Source of the DNA: Nitrospirota bacterium
GTDB lineage: Bacteria; Nitrospirota; Thermodesulfovibrionia; UBA6902
Reading direction: 5' to 3'
Assembly: GCA_016214845.1 (NCBI GenBank)
Contig: JACRMS010000035.1
Coordinates: 27,667 to 91,666, forward strand
DNA length: 64,000 nucleotides
The notes under the pieces were generated by a model. It worked only from the letters and a program-made list of their open reading frames with translations. It had not been told where the DNA came from and made no database searches. Below, piece by piece: positions 32,607-40,327 of this stretch. Both the position numbers and the translations under genes were made by a program. The first letter of the stretch is position 1. Each line of letters starts with the position of its first letter.

Positions 32607-32945
32607 AATGAATCGACATCACGTATAGAGCTTCTAAAGGTTGTTTCCCATCCCGCCAGAATAGCAATATTGGATGAATTGTCGAAGGGCGTAAAGTGTG
32701 TGAGTGATTTCCAGGAATTCCTTGAGATAAGCCAGCCAAATATATCACAACATCTTTCTGCCCTCAGGCTTGCCGGGATAATTGATTTTTTTATTGACGG
32801 CAGACTCAGGTGCTATTTTTTGAAAAATCCTTTCATCCTCGATTTGCTAAAAATTCTTAATAAAGAATACGCCGGAGAATTGCCGGGTCCCGAATGCTGC
32901 CCTGTTACCAAGAAAGGCACATACCCCGGTGAAAGGAGAAGATAG
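32604..32945 (+). CDS. ArsR-family winged-helix repressor
   Basis: A 113-aa protein (ATG 32604; TTG at 32598 is the alternative). The helix-turn-helix is FLEISQPNISQHLSALRLAGII (~42-63). The tail holds PECCPV, with two adjacent Cys that could sense sulfur species or metal. Its gene overlaps the DsrE selenoprotein start by one base (TAGTG), so it likely controls this sulfur operon. It has no Shine-Dalgarno sequence and an apparently leaderless promoter. Confidence 0.85.
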   Translation: MNESTSRIELLKVVSHPARIAILDELSKGVKCVSDFQEFLEISQPNISQHLSALRLAGIIDFFIDGRLRCYFLKNPFILDLLKILNKEYAGELPGPECCPVTKKGTYPGERRR

Positions 32946-33301
32946 TGGCAAAGAAACTAACCCTGTTTTTAAATACCTCGCCATACTCTTTCGAAAATAC
33001 TTACACGGCCATGAAGCTTGCTGAAGCTGCCCTTGCCAAAGGGTTGGAAACGCATGTGGTTGCATCAGCAGACGGCGTGTACAATTTCCTCAAAGGACAA
33101 AAAGGCAGGGGACTCCCTCACGCTGCAGACGGATTCAAATCATTGATCGACAAAGGGCTGAAGGTTGACCTCTGAGGCGGCTGTGTAAATTTCCGCTGTA
33201 TCGCGGAAGAAAACTACATCGAAGGTCCTCAAAAAGGCGCGTTGAAGGGACTTTTCACTTTGATGAAACAGTCTGACATATTCATTAATCTCGGTCTTTA
33301 A
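32945..33301 (+). CDS. DsrE-like sulfur-relay protein with in-frame UGA (selenocysteine)
   Basis: From GTG 32945 (AAAGGAG upstream) the frame encodes MAKKLTLFLNTSPYSFENTY, a DsrE/TusD-like fold, up to a TGA at 33173-33175 (residue 77). Without that stop the frame continues GGCVNFRCIAEENYIEG to a TAA at 33299-33301, giving 118 residues, the size of the family. The context U-G-G-C-V-N-F-R matches the CGxCxxxR redox motif of DsrE-like proteins, so the UGA replaces the first Cys. A SECIS-like hairpin starts 15 bases after the UGA. DsrE-like selenoproteins are known from other genomes. The next gene begins 12 bases after the TAA, consistent with the long version. Confidence 0.85.
33173..33208 (+). 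promoter_or_regulatory. UGA codon and SECIS-like hairpin
   Basis: After TGA (33173-33175) and 15 bases, TTCCGC (33191-33196) and GCGGAA (33203-33208) form a perfect 6-bp stem with loop TGTATC. The position and the G and U in the apical loop agree with bacterial SECIS elements read by SelB. Confidence 0.75.
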
Positions 33302-33313
33302 GGAGCAAACGCT

Positions 33314-33664
33314 ATGGATAATCTTTTGGTAATTTTACGCAAACCGCCCTATGGTGTCATCAATGCCGCGGAGGCAGTAAGACATGCGGGAGGCGCTTCG
33401 GGTTTTGATTATAAGGCGACTCTCTACTTGATAGACAGCGGGGTTTATACTGCGAGGAAAAACCAGGACACCGGCAGCACCGGCTTTACAGGGCTTGGCG
33501 AAAGCCTTGAACTGCTTTCAGGCGAAATGGAAATTTATGCGGATAGGAATTCACTGAAAGAATACAACCTAAACGAAGACGACCTCGTTGATGGCGTGAA
33601 GATCGACGACGGAGAAATTTTAAAGCAGGCTATAAAAGACGCACAATCAGTGATGATATTTTAG
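33314..33664 (+). CDS. DsrF/TusC-like protein
   Basis: A 116-aa protein of the DsrE/F fold (LLVILRKPPYGVINAAEAVRHA, LYLIDSGVYTARKNQ). It would form a complex with the DsrE-like and DsrH-like neighbours, as in TusBCD/DsrEFH sulfur relay. The position where many relatives hold a Cys reads IYADRNSLKEY here, so this subunit probably is structural. Its C-terminal ILKQAIKDAQSVMIF is typical. It is followed after 6 bases by the DsrH gene. Confidence 0.8.
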   Translation: MDNLLVILRKPPYGVINAAEAVRHAGGASGFDYKATLYLIDSGVYTARKNQDTGSTGFTGLGESLELLSGEMEIYADRNSLKEYNLNEDDLVDGVKIDDGEILKQAIKDAQSVMIF

Positions 33665-33670
33665 GAGGCA

Positions 33671-33937
33671 ATGATGCTTTTTCTGATCTCAAGCGCGCCG
33701 GAAACAAAAGAATTCAAGACCGCATTCAACCTTGCAAAAGATATGAGCGCCGATATCTGTCTTTTGCAAAATGCCGTCTACGCTTCAAGAAATTTAAATG
33801 ACAGCTCCTTATATGTTCTCCTTGACGAGCTGAAACTCAGGGGAATTAATGAAAATGAAATATCCGGCAAGCCGATAGACTACGGCAGGCTGATAGATTT
33901 AATGAATGAGACTGACAAGGTAGTGGGAATTTTTTAG
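33671..33937 (+). CDS. DsrH/TusB-like protein
   Basis: An 88-aa protein. The order MLFLISSAPETKEFKTAFNL, DICLLQNAVYASR and the C-terminal INETDKVVGIF-like ending (LMNETDKVVGIF) fits TusB/DsrH, the smallest subunit of the DsrEFH hexamer. AGGAGG precedes the start. It completes an E-F-H trio that moves persulfide sulfur between carriers. Confidence 0.78.
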   Translation: MMLFLISSAPETKEFKTAFNLAKDMSADICLLQNAVYASRNLNDSSLYVLLDELKLRGINENEISGKPIDYGRLIDLMNETDKVVGIF

Positions 33938-33963
33938 AAACAATCATTATCAGGGAGGGTAGG

Positions 33964-35175
33964 ATGAAGGCACATCATCAAATCTTAATTGTTGGAGGCG
34001 GCAACGCAGGCATTTCTGTGGCCGCGCAGCTTCTGCGTCAAGATTCAAAACTTGATATAGCCATCGTAGAACCATCCGAAAAACATTATTATCAACCGGG
34101 ATGGACTCTTGTGGGCGGAGGTGTTTTTGACATTAACAGCACAGTGCGGAATGAAGCCGATTATATCCCTGCAAATGTAACGTGGATCAAAGACAACGCG
34201 GACAAGTTTGAGCCGGAAAGCAACACGCTGATAACCGGGTCAGGCGGACGGATAACTTATGATTACATGGTCGTCTGCTGCGGCGCCCAGCTTAAGTGGG
34301 ACGCGGTAAAAGGCTTGCGCGAGTCTTTAGGCAAAAACGGCGTCTGCTCGATTTACAGCTTTAATACCGCCCCTTATACTTACGAGTGCATCAAGAATTT
34401 CAAAGGCGGCAAGGTGGTATTTACACAGCCCGGCGGATTCAACAAATGCGGCGGCGCGCCGCAGAAAATAATGTATCTCGCTGCGGACAATTTCAGAAAA
34501 AGAGGCATATTGGATAAAGCCGATATATCTTTTTTCACAGGGAAACCAGGGCTTCTGCGGGTCAAGGCAATTAACGAACTCCTTCTAAAAGTAGTCGAGC
34601 GGTACGGCATCAAAGTTACCTATCAGGCAACGTTGAAAGAAGTCAGAGGTGAGGCAAAAGAAGCTGTCTTTGAGGTCGTTAAGGGTGACAGTAAAGAGCA
34701 GGTGACCGCGCAGTACGATATGCTCCATGTATCTCCTCTGGCTGCAGCCCCTGACTTTATCAAAAACAGCCCCCTCGCAGTCAAAGATGATCCGTTCGGC
34801 TGGATTGATATTGACAAAGTCACCATGCAGCACAACAGGCATAAAAACATTTTCAGTCTGGGTGATGTTTCAAACGCAGGCGACACAAAGACAGGAGCGG
34901 CAGTGCACAAGCAGGCCCCTGTTGTGGTGAAAAATCTGCTCTCTGCCATTGAGCGAACGTCCCTTACCGATCTACCGGCCAAATATAACGGCTATACATC
35001 CTGCCCGCTTATCACGGGATACGGCAAACTGGTGCTGGCGGAATTTGACCATGACAACAAATTTCTGCCAACTTTCCCTTTGGAGCCGGCCAAAGAACGA
35101 TACAGCATGTGGTTGTTGATCAAATACTTAATGCCGTGGTTCTACTGGAACAGAATTCTGAAGGGGAAATCGTAA
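33964..35175 (+). CDS. sqr: sulfide:quinone oxidoreductase-like flavoprotein
   Basis: A 403-aa FAD protein. The dinucleotide motif is ILIVGGGNAGISVAAQL; GWTLVGGGV and the second nucleotide region follow. Cys in VVCCGAQL, FNKCGGAPQK and TSCPL are at positions used in sulfide:quinone reductases, and the C-terminal WLLIKYLMPWFYWNR is an amphipathic membrane anchor. It resembles the mitochondrial-type (SQRDL) branch. It oxidises sulfide to persulfide/polysulfide and reduces quinone at the membrane; the DsrEFH-like proteins just upstream could accept the sulfur. Confidence 0.88.
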   Translation: MKAHHQILIVGGGNAGISVAAQLLRQDSKLDIAIVEPSEKHYYQPGWTLVGGGVFDINSTVRNEADYIPANVTWIKDNADKFEPESNTLITGSGGRITYDYMVVCCGAQLKWDAVKGLRESLGKNGVCSIYSFNTAPYTYECIKNFKGGKVVFTQPGGFNKCGGAPQKIMYLAADNFRKRGILDKADISFFTGKPGLLRVKAINELLLKVVERYGIKVTYQATLKEVRGEAKEAVFEVVKGDSKEQVTAQYDMLHVSPLAAAPDFIKNSPLAVKDDPFGWIDIDKVTMQHNRHKNIFSLGDVSNAGDTKTGAAVHKQAPVVVKNLLSAIERTSLTDLPAKYNGYTSCPLITGYGKLVLAEFDHDNKFLPTFPLEPAKERYSMWLLIKYLMPWFYWNRILKGKS

Positions 35176-35245
35176 TAAAAAGTAACGAGTGACGCGAAAA
35201 CTGAAAAAGATCATTGCGTAATTTACTCGTTACTAATTTATTGAT

Positions 35246-36034
35246 ATGGACATCCATTTTCTGACGACTCTCATCTTTCTCGGTCTCGGTGGAGGTTTTC
35301 TCTCCGGCCTCCTCGGTCTCGGGGGAGCAATATTCATGATACCGTTACTTCTCTACGTCCCTCCGCTTTTGGGAGTCGGGCAGCTCGATATGAAGCAGGT
35401 GGCGGCAATAAGCATGGTGCAGGTCCTCTTCGCATCTCTGACGGGACTTATTGTCCATAATAAAAACCGTTTTGTCAGCAAGTCGCTTCTTTTGTACATG
35501 GGAATATGTAATGCCATCGGCAACCTCGCAGGGTCCCTGTTCTCCAAGTACACAAAGAGCGCATTCCTGCTGGCGATATTTGCTACGATGGCTGTAATCG
35601 CATCAATAGTCATGTTCATCCCGAAACGCGAACAGGGTGAAAACATCTCTCCCGATGAGGTCCGATATAACAAACCGCTGGCGATGCTCGTGAGCCTTTT
35701 GATAGGCACTTTCGGAGGAATGGTCGGCGCTCCCGGCGCATTCATTTATATCCCGGGGATGATCTACCTGCTGAATATTCCTACACGCATCGTTATCGGC
35801 AGCACACTGGGCATTGTTTTCATGGGCGCGATCATGGGCACCATCGGCAAGATGGTAACTGGACAAATCATTTGGCCGTATGCATTTGCCCTTGTTATCG
35901 GCACAATACCCGGGGCAAAGGTTGGCGGAAACGTCAGCAAGAAAGTCAGTACAAAATATCTGCGCCTTGCCATCGCAGTAATAATTGCAATCACAGGGAT
36001 CAGGATGTGGTACCAGGTAGTGACGGGAAATTAA
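35246..36034 (+). CDS. TauE/SafE-family sulfite/organosulfonate exporter-like protein
   Basis: A 262-aa polytopic protein with about eight membrane segments and the paired motifs GGGFLSGLLGLGGAIFMIPLLL and GTFGGMVGAPGAFIYIPGMIYL, typical of the TauE/SafE (DUF81) family. It likely exports sulfite or a related anion. A word repeat (TAACGAGTGACG ... TTTACTCGTTACT) occupies the gap before its start, and no ribosome site is visible. It belongs by context to the sulfur operon. Confidence 0.85.
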   Translation: MDIHFLTTLIFLGLGGGFLSGLLGLGGAIFMIPLLLYVPPLLGVGQLDMKQVAAISMVQVLFASLTGLIVHNKNRFVSKSLLLYMGICNAIGNLAGSLFSKYTKSAFLLAIFATMAVIASIVMFIPKREQGENISPDEVRYNKPLAMLVSLLIGTFGGMVGAPGAFIYIPGMIYLLNIPTRIVIGSTLGIVFMGAIMGTIGKMVTGQIIWPYAFALVIGTIPGAKVGGNVSKKVSTKYLRLAIAVIIAITGIRMWYQVVTGN

Positions 36035-36063
36035 TTTCTTCTAAACAATAAGGATGGAAGAAA

Positions 36064-36486
36064 ATGGAAAAGATTACTAAAAATGTTTCTGTAATGTGTT
36101 TCCATGATGAACTGTGTCAGGTCTACAATGCGCTCATGACAGCATACAGTCTCTTGAAAGAGGGGGCCAAGGTCACAATCTTTTTTGGGTCGCGCGGTGT
36201 CAACGCCCTTCATAAGGACAAGGTGACCAAGCTTGTTTGTTTGCCGGACCAGCCAAAAGAGGAGAGCGATGCCGTTATGAAGAAGATGGAGGATATGAAC
36301 CTTCCTACGGCTGAGGATCTGCTTTTCATGCTCTACAAGGAAGGAGCGAGGTTGCTGGCCTGTCCCTTGAACGTCCCTCTTTTTGGCATGACTAAAAAGG
36401 ACTTTGTTGATGGCGTAGAGGTAGCTGACCCTGCAACTTATTATAAAGAAGTAGTTATAAAGGCAGATATGAATTTGACGTTCTGA
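36064..36486 (+). CDS. DsrE-family protein (DsrE2-like)
   Basis: A 140-aa protein with the DsrE fold start VSVMCFHDELCQVYNALMTA and a Cys-bearing motif LLACPLNVPLFGM at ~99-111, where DsrE2-type sulfur carriers have their reactive Cys. KKDFVDGVEVADPATYY follows. It probably binds or transfers sulfane sulfur. GGAAGAAA lies before the ATG. No UGA is present in the frame. Confidence 0.78.
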   Translation: MEKITKNVSVMCFHDELCQVYNALMTAYSLLKEGAKVTIFFGSRGVNALHKDKVTKLVCLPDQPKEESDAVMKKMEDMNLPTAEDLLFMLYKEGARLLACPLNVPLFGMTKKDFVDGVEVADPATYYKEVVIKADMNLTF

Positions 36487-36508
36487 TTGAAAAAAAGTAT
36501 GCTTTATC

Positions 36509-36560
36509 CACAGATAACACAGATTGACGCAGCTTTCTTTTTCCATCTGTGTTATCTGTG
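36509..36560. repeat. perfect 16-bp inverted repeat element
   Basis: CACAGATAACACAGAT (36509-36524) and ATCTGTGTTATCTGTG (36545-36560) are exact reverse complements. The element's right flank, GTGGTTAAATAGCC, runs into the ATG of the next gene. The same words occur at 53675-53740 and the flank TGTGGTTAAATAAC at 52040. Confidence 0.75.
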
Positions 36561-36594
36561 AAATCTGCGGATGAGATTTTGTGGTTAAATAGCC

Positions 36595-36921
36595 ATGAGC
36601 AAGAAACTTTTTGAGATACATGCCGATATATGCAAGACTCTGGGAAACGCCAAGAGGATAGAGATCCTTAGCGTCCTTGAGAACAAGGAGCTGAGTGTCG
36701 GTGAGATTGCCGACAGGCTCGGCATATCAACTTCAAATGTCTCACAACATCTTGCGGTCATGAAACAAAAAGGCATCCTTACATCAAGGAGAGACAAAAA
36801 CAATATCTTCTATAGGGTCTCAAATGAAAAAGTAATCACCGCGTGCGGTCTGATGAGGGAAGTGCTGCTCGATAAATTTCAGGAAGGACATAAGATGGTC
36901 AGGAGGCTTGCGAAAAAGTAA
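36595..36921 (+). CDS. ArsR-family repressor (second copy)
   Basis: A 108-aa winged-helix protein; the helix-turn-helix is LGISTSNVSQHLAVMKQKGIL (~42-63) and the wing RRDKNNIFYRV. A perfect palindrome AGAATATTCT lies 30 bases after its end, in front of the RND operon, and is a good candidate for its target. It has few Cys (one), so how it senses is unclear. The start is directly preceded by the word repeat at 36509. Confidence 0.85.
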   Translation: MSKKLFEIHADICKTLGNAKRIEILSVLENKELSVGEIADRLGISTSNVSQHLAVMKQKGILTSRRDKNNIFYRVSNEKVITACGLMREVLLDKFQEGHKMVRRLAKK

Positions 36922-36950
36922 TATTTTTTTATCTGGCACTTGCAGACTTT

Positions 36951-36960
36951 AGAATATTCT
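36951..36960 (+). promoter_or_regulatory. putative ArsR operator before the RND operon
   Basis: AGAATATTCT is a 10-base perfect palindrome, followed by TTAACTTCTAATATATTTC and a GGGAGGAG ribosome site. It shares the AATATTC half-site with the operator at 32585. Confidence 0.5.
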
Positions 36961-36996
36961 TAACTTCTAATATATTTCTTTGGGAGGAGATAGAAA

Positions 36997-39348
36997 ATGC
37001 GTAAGTTTTCACTTGTTGAATTCTCGGTAAATCACCCAAAACTGGTGGTGCTGCTGACAATACTCGTTACCCTCATCTCTATGACCCAGTTCACGAAGAT
37101 CAGGACCGATACCAACCCCAAGCACATGCTGCCCGAGACCTCCGAAGTCAGGATATGGAATGACGAAGTGGATAAAACCTTCAGTCTCTATGAGGACATG
37201 ATAGTTGTCGGGATAGTGAATGACAAGGGCATTCTCAACCAGGGAACGCTTTCAAAGATAATCCGTATTACAGATGAAATCCTGACTATTAAAGGCGTGG
37301 CGGCGAGAGACGTAAACAGCTTCCCCACCATTACTAATGTATCGGCGGAGGAAAGCGCCTTGAAGGTGGCGCCGCTTATGACCGAAGTTCCGAAAGATGA
37401 CACAGAGATGCAGAGTCTCCGGAAAATGCTCTTTGAAAATCCGCTTTTTATAAACCGCATTATCTCAAAAGACGGGAAGACCACGGCAATCTACATTCCT
37501 CTCGAAAAAGGAGCAAACGGCAAAGAGATAGCGGACAAGATAAGAGAGATAGTGAGTAAAGAAAAGGCCGATGAGAAATATTATATTGCAGGCGACCCTG
37601 TAGCAAGGGACACCTTCGGAGTGGAGATGTTCAAGCTCATGGCAGTCTTCGCGCCTATAGCAGGGATGATCATGCTTATTGTCCGGTATCTTATGTTCAG
37701 GGACATTTTCCTGTCTATCACCCTGATGATGGACGCTATGGTGAGCATTGTCTGGAGTATGGGTCTTTTATTGGCTTTTGGATTTCCTGTTCATATCATG
37801 ACCTCGATGGCCCCCGTATTTTTGATGGCGATTGCTACGGACAGCATACATATCTTCAACGAATTTTACTTCCGCTGCAAAGAGAAAACAGACAAGAAGA
37901 CTGCGATAATCGAGACGATGCATGCAGTGAGCCGTCCCGTGCGTTATACCGCGCTTGCGACTGCGGTGGGATTCGGTGTGCTTTTATTCATGCACATAAT
38001 CCCGGTCAAGGTTTTTGGAGGAATGGTCGCATTCGGCACGGTTGCCCTGAGAATTCTAAGCTTCAGCTTCATACCCGCGATGTTTACCTTTGTGAAAGAG
38101 GAACATATAGAGAAGGCGTCCAGGTCTGAAGATGCTGAATCGGGCAGGACGTCACAGTTCCTGAAGAAGCTTGCCGGCTTCGGAGCGCACAAGCCAAAAA
38201 CTACCGTCTTTGTCGGCCTGATATTTTTTGTGCTGGCAATCATAGGTTTAACAAAAACAGTTGTTAACAATAATATGGTCGAGTGGTTCAAGAAAGACAG
38301 CGAAGTACGTGTTGCCGATACGGTCATGAATCAGGCACTCGGCGGCACATCCCTTGGTTATGTTGTGGCTATTTCAGAAAAAGAAGATTTCATAAAGACA
38401 CCTGAGGCCATGCGGTATATAGAGGGACTTCAGAGGCACCTTGAGAAACTTCCCGTAGTCGGGAAGACGTCTTCGGTTGTTGATTACGTGAAAAGGATAA
38501 ACCGCGTACTCCATAACGATGATCCCAAATATGATGTTGTGCCTGAAACAAAAGACACGATAGGTCAATATTTATTTTTGTTCTCAATGTCGGCAAAACC
38601 CACTGATCTGGACAATGTCGTTGACTATCCTTTTCAAAAGGCGAATATATGGGTGCAGCTTAAGACTTGGGATGCGCAGGCAATGAGGGATGTGATAAAG
38701 GCGGTGGATGAATACAAGATATCCAAACCGGTACAGATGGAACTCAAACCCGCAGGCATTGCCTGGTTCAATCTTATCTGGAACGATGAAGTGCTTTCGG
38801 ACATGATAAAGGGTTTTATAATTGCGCTGATAGCGGTCTTTGTCATCCTCGTCTTTAACTTCCACTCCGTGAAATGGGCGATAGTGGGCTACACGCCGCT
38901 GCTTTTTACAATCCTGCTCATCTATGGGGTAGTGGGATTTATCGGCAAAGACTTTGATATGCCAATAGCCGTGCTTTCGTGCCTGTCGCTCGGCATGGCA
39001 GTGGACTTTGCGATCCATTTCATCAGCAGGTTTAAGCAGAGGATGGCAGAAACTACAGAAGTTAAGAAGATAGGAAGTTTAGGCTCATCTTCTCAGCCGT
39101 TGAACTCGTCACTTGTCACTGACGCTTTATTATGGACTGCCGCACGCCCCGGCAAAGGAATAATGCGCAATGCGGTGCTTTTTGCATCGGCGTTTTCAGT
39201 GATGCTCTTTGCGCCGTTAACACCGTACATCACTGTGGGCGCGTTCATTGTCAGCATGATGCTTCTCAGCGCAGTAATGACAATAATCTTTCTGCCGGCG
39301 CTGATAACGCTGTTGCAGGGATGGCTGTTTAAAGGAGGAACAAAATGA
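36997..39348 (+). CDS. RND-superfamily (MMPL-type) exporter
   Basis: A 783-aa protein with two 6-helix membrane halves, each after a periplasmic domain: the first membrane segment near 15-30 (PKLVVLLTILVTLISMTQF), the region at ~210-360 with HIMTSMAPVFLMAIATDSIHIF, and the second half from ~590 with AVLSCLSLGMAVDFAIHFISRF. The DxxxH pattern in each half is the proton path of the family. It likely extrudes a hydrophobic substrate with the LolA-like and beta-barrel proteins downstream. Residues ~686-708 (AETTEVKKIGSLGSSSQPLNS) come from a word repeat inserted in frame. Confidence 0.85.
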   Translation: MRKFSLVEFSVNHPKLVVLLTILVTLISMTQFTKIRTDTNPKHMLPETSEVRIWNDEVDKTFSLYEDMIVVGIVNDKGILNQGTLSKIIRITDEILTIKGVAARDVNSFPTITNVSAEESALKVAPLMTEVPKDDTEMQSLRKMLFENPLFINRIISKDGKTTAIYIPLEKGANGKEIADKIREIVSKEKADEKYYIAGDPVARDTFGVEMFKLMAVFAPIAGMIMLIVRYLMFRDIFLSITLMMDAMVSIVWSMGLLLAFGFPVHIMTSMAPVFLMAIATDSIHIFNEFYFRCKEKTDKKTAIIETMHAVSRPVRYTALATAVGFGVLLFMHIIPVKVFGGMVAFGTVALRILSFSFIPAMFTFVKEEHIEKASRSEDAESGRTSQFLKKLAGFGAHKPKTTVFVGLIFFVLAIIGLTKTVVNNNMVEWFKKDSEVRVADTVMNQALGGTSLGYVVAISEKEDFIKTPEAMRYIEGLQRHLEKLPVVGKTSSVVDYVKRINRVLHNDDPKYDVVPETKDTIGQYLFLFSMSAKPTDLDNVVDYPFQKANIWVQLKTWDAQAMRDVIKAVDEYKISKPVQMELKPAGIAWFNLIWNDEVLSDMIKGFIIALIAVFVILVFNFHSVKWAIVGYTPLLFTILLIYGVVGFIGKDFDMPIAVLSCLSLGMAVDFAIHFISRFKQRMAETTEVKKIGSLGSSSQPLNSSLVTDALLWTAARPGKGIMRNAVLFASAFSVMLFAPLTPYITVGAFIVSMMLLSAVMTIIFLPALITLLQGWLFKGGTK

Positions 39349-39893
39349 TAAATTTCAAGATTCAAGATTCAAATTTCAAAATTATAGCTGTCCTTACCCT
39401 TTGCTCTATGCTCTTTGCCCTTTGCTTATCTCTGCCTGCAATTGCAGAGGATGACCTGGCAAAGAAGATGTCCGGTGTGCTCATGAAAGCTCCTGAGGAC
39501 GGCGGCTGGCAGGTGACTTCGGATGAAGTTTACATGTGGATTAAGACCGGAAAGACGGATTTCATGATTTTGGATGTGAGACCCGGTGTTGATGAGTTCA
39601 ATGAAGGACATATCCCGGCAGCAGTGCATATGCCGTATTACACGGTCCTGAATCCGGAGAATCTGTCAAGACTTCCGAAGGACAAAAAGCTCGTGCTCGC
39701 GTGCGCCACAGGCCAGCTTGAGAATCTTCCGGTAGTGGGCTTGAGGATGCTGGGATATGATGCGTATACACTGCTATTCGGCTATGCCTCATGGATCAAA
39801 GGCTATGCCGGAGGAGAGGCGATGACTGGAACAATCAACAAGGCGGCTGCCAAAAATTATCCGATTGAACAAACAGGAGGTAGTGCAAAGTGA
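39345..39893 (+). CDS. secreted rhodanese-like sulfurtransferase
   Basis: A 182-aa protein with a rhodanese domain: FMILDVRPGVDEFNEGHIPAA (~66-86) and the active-site Cys in LVLACATGQ (~119). It would carry sulfane sulfur in the periplasm. It overlaps the RND gene by 4 bases. Oddity: its signal peptide (FKIQDSNFKIIAVLTLCSML, FALCLS) is coded by the repeat phrase AAATTTCAAAATTATAG...CCCTTTGCTCTATGCTCTTTGCCC, a widespread non-coding word element here; the protein at 41719 has the same origin. Confidence 0.82.
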   Translation: MINFKIQDSNFKIIAVLTLCSMLFALCLSLPAIAEDDLAKKMSGVLMKAPEDGGWQVTSDEVYMWIKTGKTDFMILDVRPGVDEFNEGHIPAAVHMPYYTVLNPENLSRLPKDKKLVLACATGQLENLPVVGLRMLGYDAYTLLFGYASWIKGYAGGEAMTGTINKAAAKNYPIEQTGGSAK

Positions 39894-40318
39894 AAACAAA
39901 AACAATTAAAAAGCTTCTAATTCTGATTCTCTCATTTTCTTTTATTCTGCCGGTGATGGTCTCAATAGTTTCAGCCGCAGAAAAAGGCACGGAAGAAGAG
40001 TTAAAAGAACGGATAGCGATAACGAACAAGAAACGTGTCACCCCAAAGGAGATAAAAAGGTTTACAGATCAGGTCAAAGCCTATTTCTTTGAAACGGTGC
40101 CTGACGACGTTATCGAAAGCGCGATGAAAGAACTCACCCCCGGGGAGGCGCTTGCTGCAATAGTCATCACAAACCTTTCCAAAAAGCCCGGCAAGGACAT
40201 CATGAAAATGAAAAAAGACGGAAAAAGCTGGACGGATATCGTCAATACTTCCGGTTTGAAGATGAAAGACGTGGTGAAAGAGGTCAAGGAATTCCAGAAG
40301 ACATCAGGCTGCGCATAA
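39890..40318 (+). CDS. periplasmic hypothetical protein
   Basis: A 142-aa protein with a signal peptide (LLILILSFSFILPVMVSIVSA). The mature part is Lys/Glu-rich, helical and ends in SGCA, a single terminal Cys. I recognise no family. It overlaps the rhodanese gene by 4 bases and precedes the YeeE/YedE transporter by 9, so it belongs to the sulfur-handling operon; the lone C-terminal Cys could bind sulfur. Confidence 0.7.
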   Translation: MKTKTIKKLLILILSFSFILPVMVSIVSAAEKGTEEELKERIAITNKKRVTPKEIKRFTDQVKAYFFETVPDDVIESAMKELTPGEALAAIVITNLSKKPGKDIMKMKKDGKSWTDIVNTSGLKMKDVVKEVKEFQKTSGCA

Positions 40319-40327
40319 GGAGACTGC

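Noticed and set aside
32455..32748. 97-aa minus-strand frame before the first arsR
   Set aside because: It covers the arsR promoter and operator and the arsR start; no ribosome site, no motif.
34380..34982. minus-strand frames opposite sulfide:quinone reductase
   Set aside because: The flavoprotein motifs on the plus strand are decisive; the shadows have no features.
38584..39018. 144-aa minus-strand frame inside the RND exporter
   Set aside because: His/Lys/Tyr-rich translation typical of an antisense shadow; the plus-strand gene is certain.
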